Assembly (NCBI GenBank): GCA_036170795.1
Contig: JAVHPX010000007.1
Location: 1 to 24,808 of the forward strand
DNA length: 24,808 nucleotides
Source: UBA8515 sp036170795
GTDB lineage: Bacteria; Patescibacteriota; Minisyncoccia; Phycocordibacterales; UBA9973
Direction: 5' to 3'
Shown: one piece after another, positions 15,904-22,744 of the stretch
Layout: the number at the start of each line of letters is the position of its first letter
How positions within the stretch are numbered: position 1 is the stretch's first letter
Notes under the pieces: generated by a model
What the model was told of the DNA's origin: nothing
Seen by the model: only the letters and a program-made list of their open reading frames with translations
Database searches by the model: none
Position numbers and translations under genes: made by a program

Positions 15904-17025
15904 ATGAAATTAATTAAGGATGTTGGAAATTTATCAGGTAAACGTGTACTCGTGAGAGTAGATTTTAATGTACCTATTAAAGACGGTAAAGTTCTTGATG
16001 ATTTTCGTATCAAGAAATCTTTACCTACTATTGAATATTTACACAAAAAAGGTGCTATTGTTATACTTCTTGCTCATTTAGGTGAAGATGGAAGTCAAAG
16101 TTTAAAAGGAGTTGCAATTAAACTTAAGAAATATATTCCTAATCTTAATTTTATAGAGACTTCGATTTTCTCAGATGAGACAGAGGCTATATTGAAAGAT
16201 CTTAAAAAAGGTGATGTAGTTCTGCTTGAGAATTTGCGTCGTGAAGTAAGTGAAAAGAATAATTCTCCATCATTTGCTCGGGCTTTATCTAGGTTTGGAA
16301 GTATTTATGTTAATGATGCTTTTTCTGTATCACATCGTCTGCATGCTTCGATTATTGGTATTACAAAATATTTACCAGGTTATGCAGGTTTTCAATTTGA
16401 AGAAGAAATAAAGAATCTTTCTTTAGCATTTAATCCAGTTCATCCATTTTTATTTATTTTAGGTGGTGCCAAATTTGAAACTAAAATTCCACTTGTTAAG
16501 AAATTCCTTCGTGATGCTGATAATGTTTTTATTGGTGGTGCTCTTTCCAATGATTTTTTTAAAGTAAAAGGTTACGAAGTAGGTACTTCTCTTGTAGAAA
16601 ATGGTAATTTTCAAATTGCTTCTATGTTAAAACATAAAAATTTACTTCTTCCAATAGATGTTGAAGTTGTAAATGGTAATAAATATCATTTTTCTAAATC
16701 AAGCGATGTAGCTGCAAATGAAAGTATTATTGATATAGGACCTGAGAGCTTAGAACTATTAAAAGGTTTTATTGAAAAAGCAAAGTTTATCATTTGGAAT
16801 GGTCCACTTGGAAAGTTTGGAGTAGGTTCTTTAAATTCAACTGAAAAAATTCTTAAACTTATAGCTAAATCAACAGCTCATAGCGTTATAGGAGGTGGAG
16901 ATACAGTAGAATATATTTCTAAATTAAAACTTGAAAATAAACTTGGTTTTGTTTCTACTGGTGGTGGCGCTACTCTCGAATTTCTTGCTAAAGGTACACT
17001 TCCAGGTATTAAAGCATTGAAGTAA
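15904..17025 (+). CDS. pgk: Phosphoglycerate kinase
   Basis: Phosphoglycerate kinase makes ATP from 1,3-bisphosphoglycerate. At 373 residues it is slightly shorter than the usual 390-400. Seen: V-R-V-D-F-N-V-P (Asp20, Asn22), D-D-F-R-I-K-K-S-L-P-T-I (Arg35), L-L-E-N-L-R-R (Arg112), S-H-R-L-H-A-S (Arg145), L-G-G-A-K-F-E-T-K, W-N-G-P-L-G-K-F-G-V-G and G-G-G-D-T-V. The substrate-loop signature S-H-L-G-R-P reads A-H-L-G-E-D-G here, so the Arg that normally follows H-L-G is Glu61, and the loop before S-L-K-G-V-A is shortened. It follows tpiA by 1 nt, giving a two-gene lower-glycolysis operon. The gapA gene often found next to pgk is not in the window. Confidence 0.95.
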   Translation: MKLIKDVGNLSGKRVLVRVDFNVPIKDGKVLDDFRIKKSLPTIEYLHKKGAIVILLAHLGEDGSQSLKGVAIKLKKYIPNLNFIETSIFSDETEAILKDLKKGDVVLLENLRREVSEKNNSPSFARALSRFGSIYVNDAFSVSHRLHASIIGITKYLPGYAGFQFEEEIKNLSLAFNPVHPFLFILGGAKFETKIPLVKKFLRDADNVFIGGALSNDFFKVKGYEVGTSLVENGNFQIASMLKHKNLLLPIDVEVVNGNKYHFSKSSDVAANESIIDIGPESLELLKGFIEKAKFIIWNGPLGKFGVGSLNSTEKILKLIAKSTAHSVIGGGDTVEYISKLKLENKLGFVSTGGGATLEFLAKGTLPGIKALK

Positions 17026-17038
17026 GAGTATATTTTTA

Positions 17039-17054
17039 TGTTACAATATTTTCT
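17039..17054 (+). promoter_or_regulatory. Extended -10 element for recJ
   Basis: TGT-TACAAT occupies 17039-17047 and ends 7 nt before the recJ ATG at 17055, matching the comEC arrangement. It lies in the 29-nt gap after pgk. Transcription from it would give an mRNA with little or no leader. Confidence 0.45.
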
Positions 17055-18725
17055 ATGCCGAATCATACTGAGCTTTTAGAATTATTACTTAAAAATCGAG
17101 GAATAAAACCCGAAGATCAAGAAAAATTTCTAAACCCATTGTACGAATATTTATACGATCCGTTCTTAATGAAAGATATGGAGCGGGTAGTCGTGCGTAT
17201 TTTTGAGAGTATTGAAGCGAATGAGAAAATTGTTATTTATAGTGATTATGATTGTGATGGTATTCCCGCTGCTGTCATTATGAATGATTTTTTTAATAAA
17301 ATAGGTTATAAAAATTTTTCTATATATATCCCAGATCGTCATGATGAAGGTTATGGTCTTCATGCTGATGCAATAGAGGAATTTATCAAACAAGAAGTAA
17401 AATTACTTATTACTTTTGATCTTGGTATTACAGCTGTAAACGAAGTTACTCAGGCCCAAGTTTCTGGTATAGATGTTATTATCACTGATCATCACTTACC
17501 ACAAGAAAATATTCCACGAGCTTTTGCTATTCTTAATCCAAAACAAAACGGTTGTGAATATCCAGACAAAATGCTCTGTGGTGCTGGGCTTGCCTTTAAG
17601 TTGGTTCAAGGACTTATAAAAAAGTATGGAGAATATTGGAAAATAAATGAGGGCTGGGAGAAATGGTTACTTGATATGGCAGGTCTCGCAACTCTTGCTG
17701 ACCAGGTACCACTTTTAGACGAGAATCGAGTATTGGCATACTATGGATTAAAAGTTTTACAAAAAGCTCGCCGTCCTGGACTAGTCGAGCTTTTTCGTAA
17801 AGCTGGTGTTGATACAAGTAGAATGACAGAAGAAGATGTGACTTTTACTTTAGCACCACGTCTTAATGCTGCTTCTCGTATGGGTAGTCCGATGAGAGCA
17901 TTTGAAGTATTAGCAACTACTGATGAAGTAGAAGCACGTACACTCGCTGATCACTTGTCCAAACTAAATGATGAACGAAAGCAAATTGTGGCGCATATTA
18001 TGAAAGATGTAAAAAAAACTTTATCTAAAAGAGAAGATAAAGCTATTATTGTTATAGGTAATCCAAGTTGGCGAGTAGGAATTCTTGGGCTTGTAGCATC
18101 AAAGATTGTAGAAGAATATAAAAAGCCAGCATTCGTCTGGGGTGGAGAAGGAAGTGATTTATCAACACAAATTGGTATTTTACGTGGTTCTTGTAGAGTA
18201 TGGGGTGATATTAATTTAGTAGAAATGATGAGGAAGCTTCCAGATAATAGTTTAATAGAATTTGGTGGTCATAAAAGTGCTGGTGGATTTTCTGTTTCTC
18301 ATCAAGAAGTTCACTTTTTAGAAGAAAGGTTACTGGCTATTTTTGATGGTATAAAAGATAAAAAAGAAATAAAGCAAGATATAAATATTGATGCAAAAAT
18401 TACTCTTGATGATGTCACTATAGAAAATTATAACGTTATCGAAAAGTTAGCACCATATGGTATGGGTAATCCAAAACCAACATTTGTATTTGAAGATATT
18501 TTAATAACGCAAATAAAAGAATTTGGTAAAGAAAAAAATCATTTAGAAATTATGTTTACTAATAGTAAAGGTAGACCAGTAAAAGCTATAGCATTCTTTA
18601 AAACGAGTGATAGTTTTGGTTGTTTACTTAAAGCAGGAGAGAGAATAAACCTGACTGCTACATTTGAAAAAAGTAGTTTTGGTGGTCGTACTGAGTTGCG
18701 TTTGCGAATTGTTGATATAATATAA
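17055..18725 (+). CDS. recJ: Single-stranded-DNA-specific exonuclease RecJ
   Basis: RecJ is a 5'-3' single-strand DNA exonuclease in recombination and mismatch/base-excision repair. The 556-residue length fits. DHH-family motif I is I-Y-S-D-Y-D-C-D-G (Asp64, Asp66, Asp68). Next come L-I-T-F-D-L-G-I-T (Asp122) and the DHH motif I-I-T-D-H-H (145-147). The DHHA1 signature G-G-H-K-S-A-G-G-F is near 404-412. The C-terminal OB-like domain contains L-A-P-Y-G-M-G-N-P-K-P-T-F. All metal-binding acids appear intact. rnhA starts 4 nt downstream, so the two probably share a transcript. Confidence 0.95.
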   Translation: MPNHTELLELLLKNRGIKPEDQEKFLNPLYEYLYDPFLMKDMERVVVRIFESIEANEKIVIYSDYDCDGIPAAVIMNDFFNKIGYKNFSIYIPDRHDEGYGLHADAIEEFIKQEVKLLITFDLGITAVNEVTQAQVSGIDVIITDHHLPQENIPRAFAILNPKQNGCEYPDKMLCGAGLAFKLVQGLIKKYGEYWKINEGWEKWLLDMAGLATLADQVPLLDENRVLAYYGLKVLQKARRPGLVELFRKAGVDTSRMTEEDVTFTLAPRLNAASRMGSPMRAFEVLATTDEVEARTLADHLSKLNDERKQIVAHIMKDVKKTLSKREDKAIIVIGNPSWRVGILGLVASKIVEEYKKPAFVWGGEGSDLSTQIGILRGSCRVWGDINLVEMMRKLPDNSLIEFGGHKSAGGFSVSHQEVHFLEERLLAIFDGIKDKKEIKQDINIDAKITLDDVTIENYNVIEKLAPYGMGNPKPTFVFEDILITQIKEFGKEKNHLEIMFTNSKGRPVKAIAFFKTSDSFGCLLKAGERINLTATFEKSSFGGRTELRLRIVDII

Positions 18726-18729
18726 ATAT

Positions 18730-19203
18730 ATGAATAAGATAATTGAAATATATACAGATGGATCGTCACTTGGAAACCCAGGTAAAGGAGGTTGGGGAGT
18801 GGTGATAACGCTAAATGACAAGACATTTCACGAGTTTGGTGGATACGAAAAAAAAACGACAAATAATCGTATGGAACTCTTGGCAGTCATCGAAGCTCTT
18901 AAATATGTTTCCGCTAAGCAAGGCTTAGCGGAAACGGAGATTATAATCCATACTGATTCATCTTATGTGCTAGGTGGAGTGACGACATGGATATACAACT
19001 GGGAGAAGAATGGTTGGAAGACTGCTAATAAGAAATCAGTTTTAAATAAAGATTTATGGCAAGAATTGATTGTTTTAGTTCGAGAATTTAAAGGAGAACT
19101 ATCATGGCAGAAAGTCAAAGGCCACGCCGGTCACGTTCATAACGAGCGTGCAGATGTTATAGCAACAGAGTGCTCTTCGCTTCAAAAGAATTATAATTTA
19201 TAA
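18730..19203 (+). CDS. rnhA: Ribonuclease HI
   Basis: RNase HI cleaves RNA in RNA:DNA hybrids such as R-loops and primers. The 157-residue protein matches the bacterial family throughout. Catalytic acids are Asp10 (Y-T-D-G-S), Glu49 (N-R-M-E-L), Asp76 (H-T-D-S-S-Y-V) and Asp142 (E-R-A-D-V). The basic-protrusion region W-I-Y-N-W-E-K-N-G-W-K and K-G-H-A-G-H are present. Between E-A-L-K-Y and E-I-I-I-H-T-D the protein is about 5 residues longer than E. coli RNase HI. Those extra residues (V-S-A-K-Q-G-L-A-E-T, 60-69) are encoded by a perfect DNA palindrome. The gene is 4 nt after recJ. Confidence 0.95.
   Translation: MNKIIEIYTDGSSLGNPGKGGWGVVITLNDKTFHEFGGYEKKTTNNRMELLAVIEALKYVSAKQGLAETEIIIHTDSSYVLGGVTTWIYNWEKNGWKTANKKSVLNKDLWQELIVLVREFKGELSWQKVKGHAGHVHNERADVIATECSSLQKNYNL
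18907..18935. repeat. Perfect palindrome inside rnhA
   Basis: Arms gtttccgctaagc (18907-18919) and gcttagcggaaac (18923-18935) are perfect 13-bp inverted repeats with loop aag. The element encodes residues 60-69 of RNase HI in frame, in a surface loop where homologues are shorter. This resembles the in-gene palindromic elements known from Rickettsia, although no sequence relationship is claimed. Confidence 0.75.
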
Positions 19204-19206
19204 GTA

Positions 19207-19227
19207 TTTCAGCTAGGCAAGGTCTAG
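19207..19227. repeat. Degenerate second copy of the rnhA palindrome
   Basis: The 21 nt starting tttcagctaggcaaggtc match 17 of 21 positions of the palindrome's left half, loop and early right arm (from tttccgctaagcaaggct). The right arm has decayed, so no hairpin remains. It begins 4 nt after the rnhA stop codon. Confidence 0.45.
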
Positions 19228-19254
19228 ATAGATGAGCACAATTTTTGATGAATG

Positions 19255-19330
19255 TGGTATAATACCTACAACTACGAGTAATATGCAATATGTATATTAT
19301 GGTTTAGTACTTTGATAAAAAATAAAAAAG
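19255..19330 (+). promoter_or_regulatory. Promoter and leader of the orphan gene
   Basis: A strong extended -10, TGG-TATAAT, lies at 19255-19263. It is followed by about 60 nt of AT-rich leader before ATG 19331, unlike the near-zero leaders inferred elsewhere in the window. No convincing -35 is seen. A purine-rich aaaaaag directly precedes the ATG. Confidence 0.55.
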
Positions 19331-20014
19331 ATGACACAAAAATTCATCGTAGATCCACTTACGGTAAGTGGCCTACAAACAGAAGTGAACAAAAACCTCT
19401 GGTCAGCCTACAAGAAACAAAACTCTGATTATGTGAACTGCCTCATTGGTTTTCACAAGATGAGCATGAAAGACAGGATGAAATTCTTTGGAATAAAATC
19501 TACTAAACCTTTCAAAACTTCTCACCTCACAGAATTGTATTGTGACGAAGAAATATTCGTTGACGAATGTGGTGGTACAAAGGAATCAGGACTTTATTAT
19601 GCCGGCGAATTGTTTACTGGGTATTTAAGCTCCAACCTCAAAGACTGGAACTTGATTAACTCTCAACCCAAAAAAGACAAAACCAAAGTAAAAGTATTTG
19701 AAATACATAAAGATGGTGATTACAGTACAATTTTTGGACCCTTCAACAAGGACCCAGAAGCACTATGTATTATTACCCAAGCGCAAATCAAAAACTTTTG
19801 CCAGATACACAAAGACAAGCTCAGTACGAACGGCTATGGCACACTTTTTGTTTTTGAGGAAGACAATAAATTCTTTGTTGCCTACGTCGGCTTCGGTGAC
19901 GATGGTCGCTTGGGGTTCTGTATACACAAGTTTTCGGACGACAGTGTTAGGTACGCGAGACATCAGTGTCGTGTTGTTGTTCCCGCTACAGCACTTATTC
20001 ACTCAATAGTATAA
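19331..20014 (+). CDS. Orphan protein of unknown function with distinct base composition
   Basis: This 227-residue protein is soluble-looking, with no signal peptide, membrane helix or recognised motif. It is Lys-rich in the first half, with an aromatic/Gly-rich second half (F-V-A-Y-V-G-F-G-D-D-G-R-L-G-F) suggesting a beta-sheet fold. Five cysteines are scattered without C-x2-C pairs. Codon use differs from neighbours, with many C-ending codons (AAC, GAC, CTC, TAC, GGC) and visibly higher G+C. It has its own extended -10 promoter with a leader and a strong terminator, so it is a self-contained unit between recJ-rnhA and comEC. This fits horizontal acquisition or selection for high expression. 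I do not recognise the family. Confidence 0.75.
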   Translation: MTQKFIVDPLTVSGLQTEVNKNLWSAYKKQNSDYVNCLIGFHKMSMKDRMKFFGIKSTKPFKTSHLTELYCDEEIFVDECGGTKESGLYYAGELFTGYLSSNLKDWNLINSQPKKDKTKVKVFEIHKDGDYSTIFGPFNKDPEALCIITQAQIKNFCQIHKDKLSTNGYGTLFVFEEDNKFFVAYVGFGDDGRLGFCIHKFSDDSVRYARHQCRVVVPATALIHSIV

Positions 20015-20039
20015 TCCTATTGATCCTCATCTCTTAATC

Positions 20040-20068
20040 CCTCAGACACTTTGCGTCTGAGGTTTTTT
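20040..20068 (+). terminator. Rho-independent terminator of the orphan gene
   Basis: Perfect arms cctcagac (20040-20047) and gtctgagg (20055-20062), with a 7-nt loop, are followed by six T (20063-20068). It lies 26 nt after the stop of the 227-residue gene. Confidence 0.9.
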
Positions 20069-20148
20069 ATATTGTATACTGAAGTTAGAATTGCATAATA
20101 CATACGGTCACGGTTTTATGTTTGTATTTTGATTTTGTATTATAAAAT

Positions 20149-20169
20149 AAACAAGGACGGTCCTTGTTT
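20149..20169. repeat. Near-perfect palindrome upstream of comEC
   Basis: aaacaaggac (20149-20158) and gtccttgttt (20160-20169) form an inverted repeat centred on one base, about 24 bp upstream of the comEC -10 element. The dyad with almost no loop looks more like a protein-binding operator than an RNA hairpin, and there is no T-tract of terminator length. Confidence 0.5.
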
Positions 20170-20189
20170 AAGATTGTTTAAGAAAAAAT

Positions 20190-20205
20190 TGTTATAATTA
20201 TAAAT
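20190..20205 (+). promoter_or_regulatory. Extended -10 element for comEC
   Basis: TGT-TATAAT (20190-20198) ends 7 nt before ATG 20206. A TTGTTT at 20174-20179 is too close (13 bp) for a normal -35. A leaderless or near-leaderless transcript is inferred. Confidence 0.55.
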
Positions 20206-21528
20206 ATGAGTCGGAAGGAAATTTTTATAATAATTATATTAATCTCTATAGCTTGCGTACGGTTTTATTTTTTCTTACCGAAATCTCCAGCATATAATGA
20301 TGCAGTGGGGAAGAGTGTTAGTGTAGAAGGAGAAGTGATAAATGCACCAGATGTACGATTGACCAATCAGCGCTTAACAATTAATCCCAAGAATCAGGAA
20401 TCTAATATCCTTGCTATAATTTCAAAAGATACAGAGGTGTCTTATGGTGATATGGTTCGAGTTACAGGCGTACTTGAAACGCCAGAGAATTTTATTACGA
20501 CTTCTGGTAAAGAATTTAATTACGGGCGATATCTTGCGAATCAAGATATTTATTTTATTATAAAAAATGCTGATATTGAAATTATTTCCCATAACAATGG
20601 TTCGTTTATACAAGCTCAACTCTATAAACTCAGAAATACATTTATGAAAAATATCGAACAAGTTATAAATCCACCAGAGAGTGATTTGGCTGATGGTTTA
20701 ATTCTTGGATCTCGAGGAGGGTTTGATAATGATATGCGTAATGAATTTATCACAACTGGTACTATACATATCATTGCACTCTCTGGCTACAATGTGACTA
20801 TTGTTGCCGAAGGTACAATGAAAGTTTTAGGTTTAATATTTGCTCAAACGGTTGGAATTATATTTGGTATTATTATAATAATTTTATTTATATTACTTGC
20901 CGGTGCATCATCGACGGCTATACGTGCAGGGATTATGGCTGTTATTGTTCTTTTTGCACGACTTACAGGACGGACATATAATGCAGGTCGAGCATTAGTA
21001 ATTGCTGGACTATTAATGATAGCTTATGATCCAAGAGTGCTATCTGATATATCTTTTCAATTATCATTTATAGCAACTTTCGGAGTTTTATTTATAACAC
21101 CAAAAATTATAATATGGGTTAGATTTTTACCAATTCGGTTTGGTTTTCGTGAAGTTGTCGCTACAACAATAGCAGCGACAATATCTGTTCTTCCAATACT
21201 TCTATATTCAACGGGTATTCTATCTCTTGTGTCATTGCCTGCCAATATTTTTATTTTGCCATTTATACCCATAACAATGTTTATGAGTTTTGTTGTCGGT
21301 ATGATTGGATTTATATCACCGATCATTGCATTGCCATTTGCTTACATTGCGCATTTATTATTACTGTATATTCTCTCTGTAATTCATTTTTTTGCATCAC
21401 TACCATTTGCTAGTGTCACGATACAGTCATTTCCATTATTTATTACAATAATTTTATATGGATTTTTATTTTGGTGGGTATTTAAGAGAAAAAGTTCTCC
21501 ACCTATTGACGTTGACAATAAAATATAA
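20206..21528 (+). CDS. comEC: ComEC/Rec2 DNA-uptake channel, membrane half
   Basis: This 440-residue protein corresponds to the N-terminal and competence domains of ComEC, which carries single-stranded DNA across the inner membrane during transformation. One N-terminal helix is followed by a DUF4131/OB-like region (about 30-130: V-S-V-E-G-E-V-I-N-A-P, later Y-G-D-M-V-R-V-T-G). The multi-pass Competence domain follows, with the signature G-T-I-H-I-I-A-L-S-G-Y-N-V-T-I-V-A and A-S-S-T-A-I-R-A-G-I-M-A. About nine hydrophobic segments run to the end. The metallo-beta-lactamase domain that many ComEC proteins have at the C-terminus is missing here and is encoded separately at 22745-23614. The protein ends cleanly after a basic tail, so this looks like a true gene split. 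Confidence 0.9.
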   Translation: MSRKEIFIIIILISIACVRFYFFLPKSPAYNDAVGKSVSVEGEVINAPDVRLTNQRLTINPKNQESNILAIISKDTEVSYGDMVRVTGVLETPENFITTSGKEFNYGRYLANQDIYFIIKNADIEIISHNNGSFIQAQLYKLRNTFMKNIEQVINPPESDLADGLILGSRGGFDNDMRNEFITTGTIHIIALSGYNVTIVAEGTMKVLGLIFAQTVGIIFGIIIIILFILLAGASSTAIRAGIMAVIVLFARLTGRTYNAGRALVIAGLLMIAYDPRVLSDISFQLSFIATFGVLFITPKIIIWVRFLPIRFGFREVVATTIAATISVLPILLYSTGILSLVSLPANIFILPFIPITMFMSFVVGMIGFISPIIALPFAYIAHLLLLYILSVIHFFASLPFASVTIQSFPLFITIILYGFLFWWVFKRKSSPPIDVDNKI

Positions 21529-21863
21529 TTATCTTATGATCACAGAAATAGGTATTTTAAAAATACACAATAATAAACAACTAGTGCTCTGTAGAGCATA
21601 CTTCAATACCTGTATAGTTGATTTATTGGAGTGATTTTATAAATACTTAATTGTACATTTGAATTGAATGAACGCATAACTAAATTCTTGAAAAGCAACC
21701 TAAAAAACCCTTCATCTATCATATAAGAAGGGGACCTAAGGTTTTTATTTCCTTTAAGATATAAAAATGTAGTGGTCTTAAAAGAGCTTACTTTTTAGAA
21801 ATTAGTTGCTAATGTGGAAAAAGATTTTGACAGCCCTACTATTATTAGTAAGGGCTGTATTTT
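21529..21863. other. 335-bp intergenic region with hairpins, no secure gene
   Basis: No convincing protein gene is seen. A 32-codon ORF (21536-21634, starting MITEIGILKIHN) begins 8 nt after the comEC stop but resembles nothing I know. Structures are present: tgctct/agagca with a 2-nt loop (21585-21598), a nested hairpin at 21697-21748, and a terminator hairpin at 21831-21857. A small RNA read on the plus strand between about 21600 and 21750 is possible. I could not match it to 6S, SRP, tmRNA or RNase P RNA. Confidence 0.4.
21697..21748 (+). terminator. Possible terminator or ncRNA 3' end
   Basis: An inner hairpin cccttc (21708-21713)/gaaggg (21727-21732) is enclosed by aacc (21697-21700)/ggtt (21740-21743), followed by a T-rich stretch (tttttattt). 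It lies about 170 nt after comEC, so it could end the comEC transcript or a separate small RNA. Confidence 0.4.
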
Positions 21864-21865
21864 TT
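21831..21865. terminator. Terminator hairpin between comEC region and superoxide dismutase
   Basis: Arms cagccct (21831-21837) and agggctg (21851-21857) are followed on the plus strand by tattttttag. On the minus strand the same stem lies 7 nt after the corrected dismutase stop at 21864 and is followed by a weaker T-rich run. It may terminate transcription from both sides. Confidence 0.7.
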
Positions 21866-22609
21866 AGTATGCCTTTTTAAAATTCTCTTCGATCACTTCC
21901 CAGTTTATATTTGTAAAAAATGCTTCAACATNNNNNNNNNNNNNNNNNNNNNNNNNNNNNNNNNNNNNNNNNNNNNNNNNNNNNNNNNNNNNNNNNNNNN
22001 NNNNNNNNNNNNNNNNNNNNNNNNNNNNNNNTTAAAATTCTCTTCGATCACTTCCCAGTTTATATTTGTAAAAAATGCTTCAACATATTTTTTCTTTTCA
22101 GATGTCGGATAGTCGTAGACGTATGCATGCTCCCACATATCAAGACATAGTATTGGAGTCAGTCCTATTAGTTGACCTAAATGTTGTTCTTCTACCCAAG
22201 AGTGAAGAAGTTTGTCAGATAACGGATCGTAATAAAGTATAGCCCAGCCAACACCACGTGTCATTGCGAGAGCTTTAAATGTATTAACCCATGCATCAAT
22301 AGTTCCCCATGTTTGCATAATTTTTTCTTTGAGTGGGCTATTACTAGATGGGATATAGCCACTTTCAAATTGTGTGAAGTAGTACTCATGATTGCGCATA
22401 CCATCAAATTCAAAACTAAATCGTCGCTGAAGTTCTGCTATGACGTAAGTATTAGCTTCATAGTCTTTACCATATTCTTCTATTTTTTTTAAAATTAAGT
22501 TTGCATTTGTTACATATCCTTTATATAACTTTAAATGTTCTTCAATATTTTTTGCGCTAATTCCTTTAAGCTCTGGAATATTAAATGTTTTTGGTGTGAA
22601 TGTATCCAT
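21864..22609 (-). CDS. sod: Fe/Mn-type superoxide dismutase, interrupted by an artefactual N-gap
   Basis: The enzyme dismutates superoxide to hydrogen peroxide and oxygen. Reading from 22609, the frame runs into 100 Ns at 22031-21932. The 55 bp on both sides are identical; removing one copy and the Ns gives 196 residues ending E-E-N-F-K-K-A-Y with TAA at 21866-21864, the normal family length. Metal ligands are His25, His74 (R-N-H-E-Y-Y-F), Asp157 and His161 (D-M-W-E-H-A-Y). The water-coordinating position, Gln or Ala next to a Gln elsewhere in many enzymes, is His143 (E-E-Q-H-L-G-Q), as in archaeal-type enzymes. The first helix has H-L-K-L-Y-K-G-Y, one residue shorter between ligand and Tyr than H-x3-H-x3-Y. 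It sits between the two ComEC halves in reverse orientation. Confidence 0.92.
21877..22086. other. Scaffold gap flanked by identical 55-bp ends (assembly artefact)
   Basis: One hundred Ns (21932-22031) are bracketed by 21877-21931 and 22032-22086, which are identical over 55 bp. This is the signature of two contigs sharing a terminal overlap that a scaffolder padded with Ns. Collapsing it removes 155 bases and restores the dismutase frame (591 nt, 197 codons). Confidence 0.95.
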
Positions 22610-22744
22610 ATTGTATTATTATTTACACAAATTTTTATAATAAAAAAGTCCTCGGATCTTCTAACATATTTCTTGTAAAAGCTCAGTCAGATATTTTTCT
22701 TATAAAGATTTGTTACAATTTAATGTTAATATATAAAGTATACC

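Noticed and set aside
18539..18862. Reverse-strand open frames across the recJ-rnhA junction
   Set aside because: They overlap two well-supported genes and have no recognisable product.
21529..21863. Riboswitch or known housekeeping RNA in the intergenic region
   Set aside because: Hairpins are present, but I could not match conserved cores of 6S, SRP, tmRNA or a riboswitch class.
21905..22609. 234-residue version of superoxide dismutase running through the Ns, and the plus-strand frame at 21920-22150
   Set aside because: Both depend on translating the N-gap and a duplicated contig end. The collapsed 196-residue form is the real protein.
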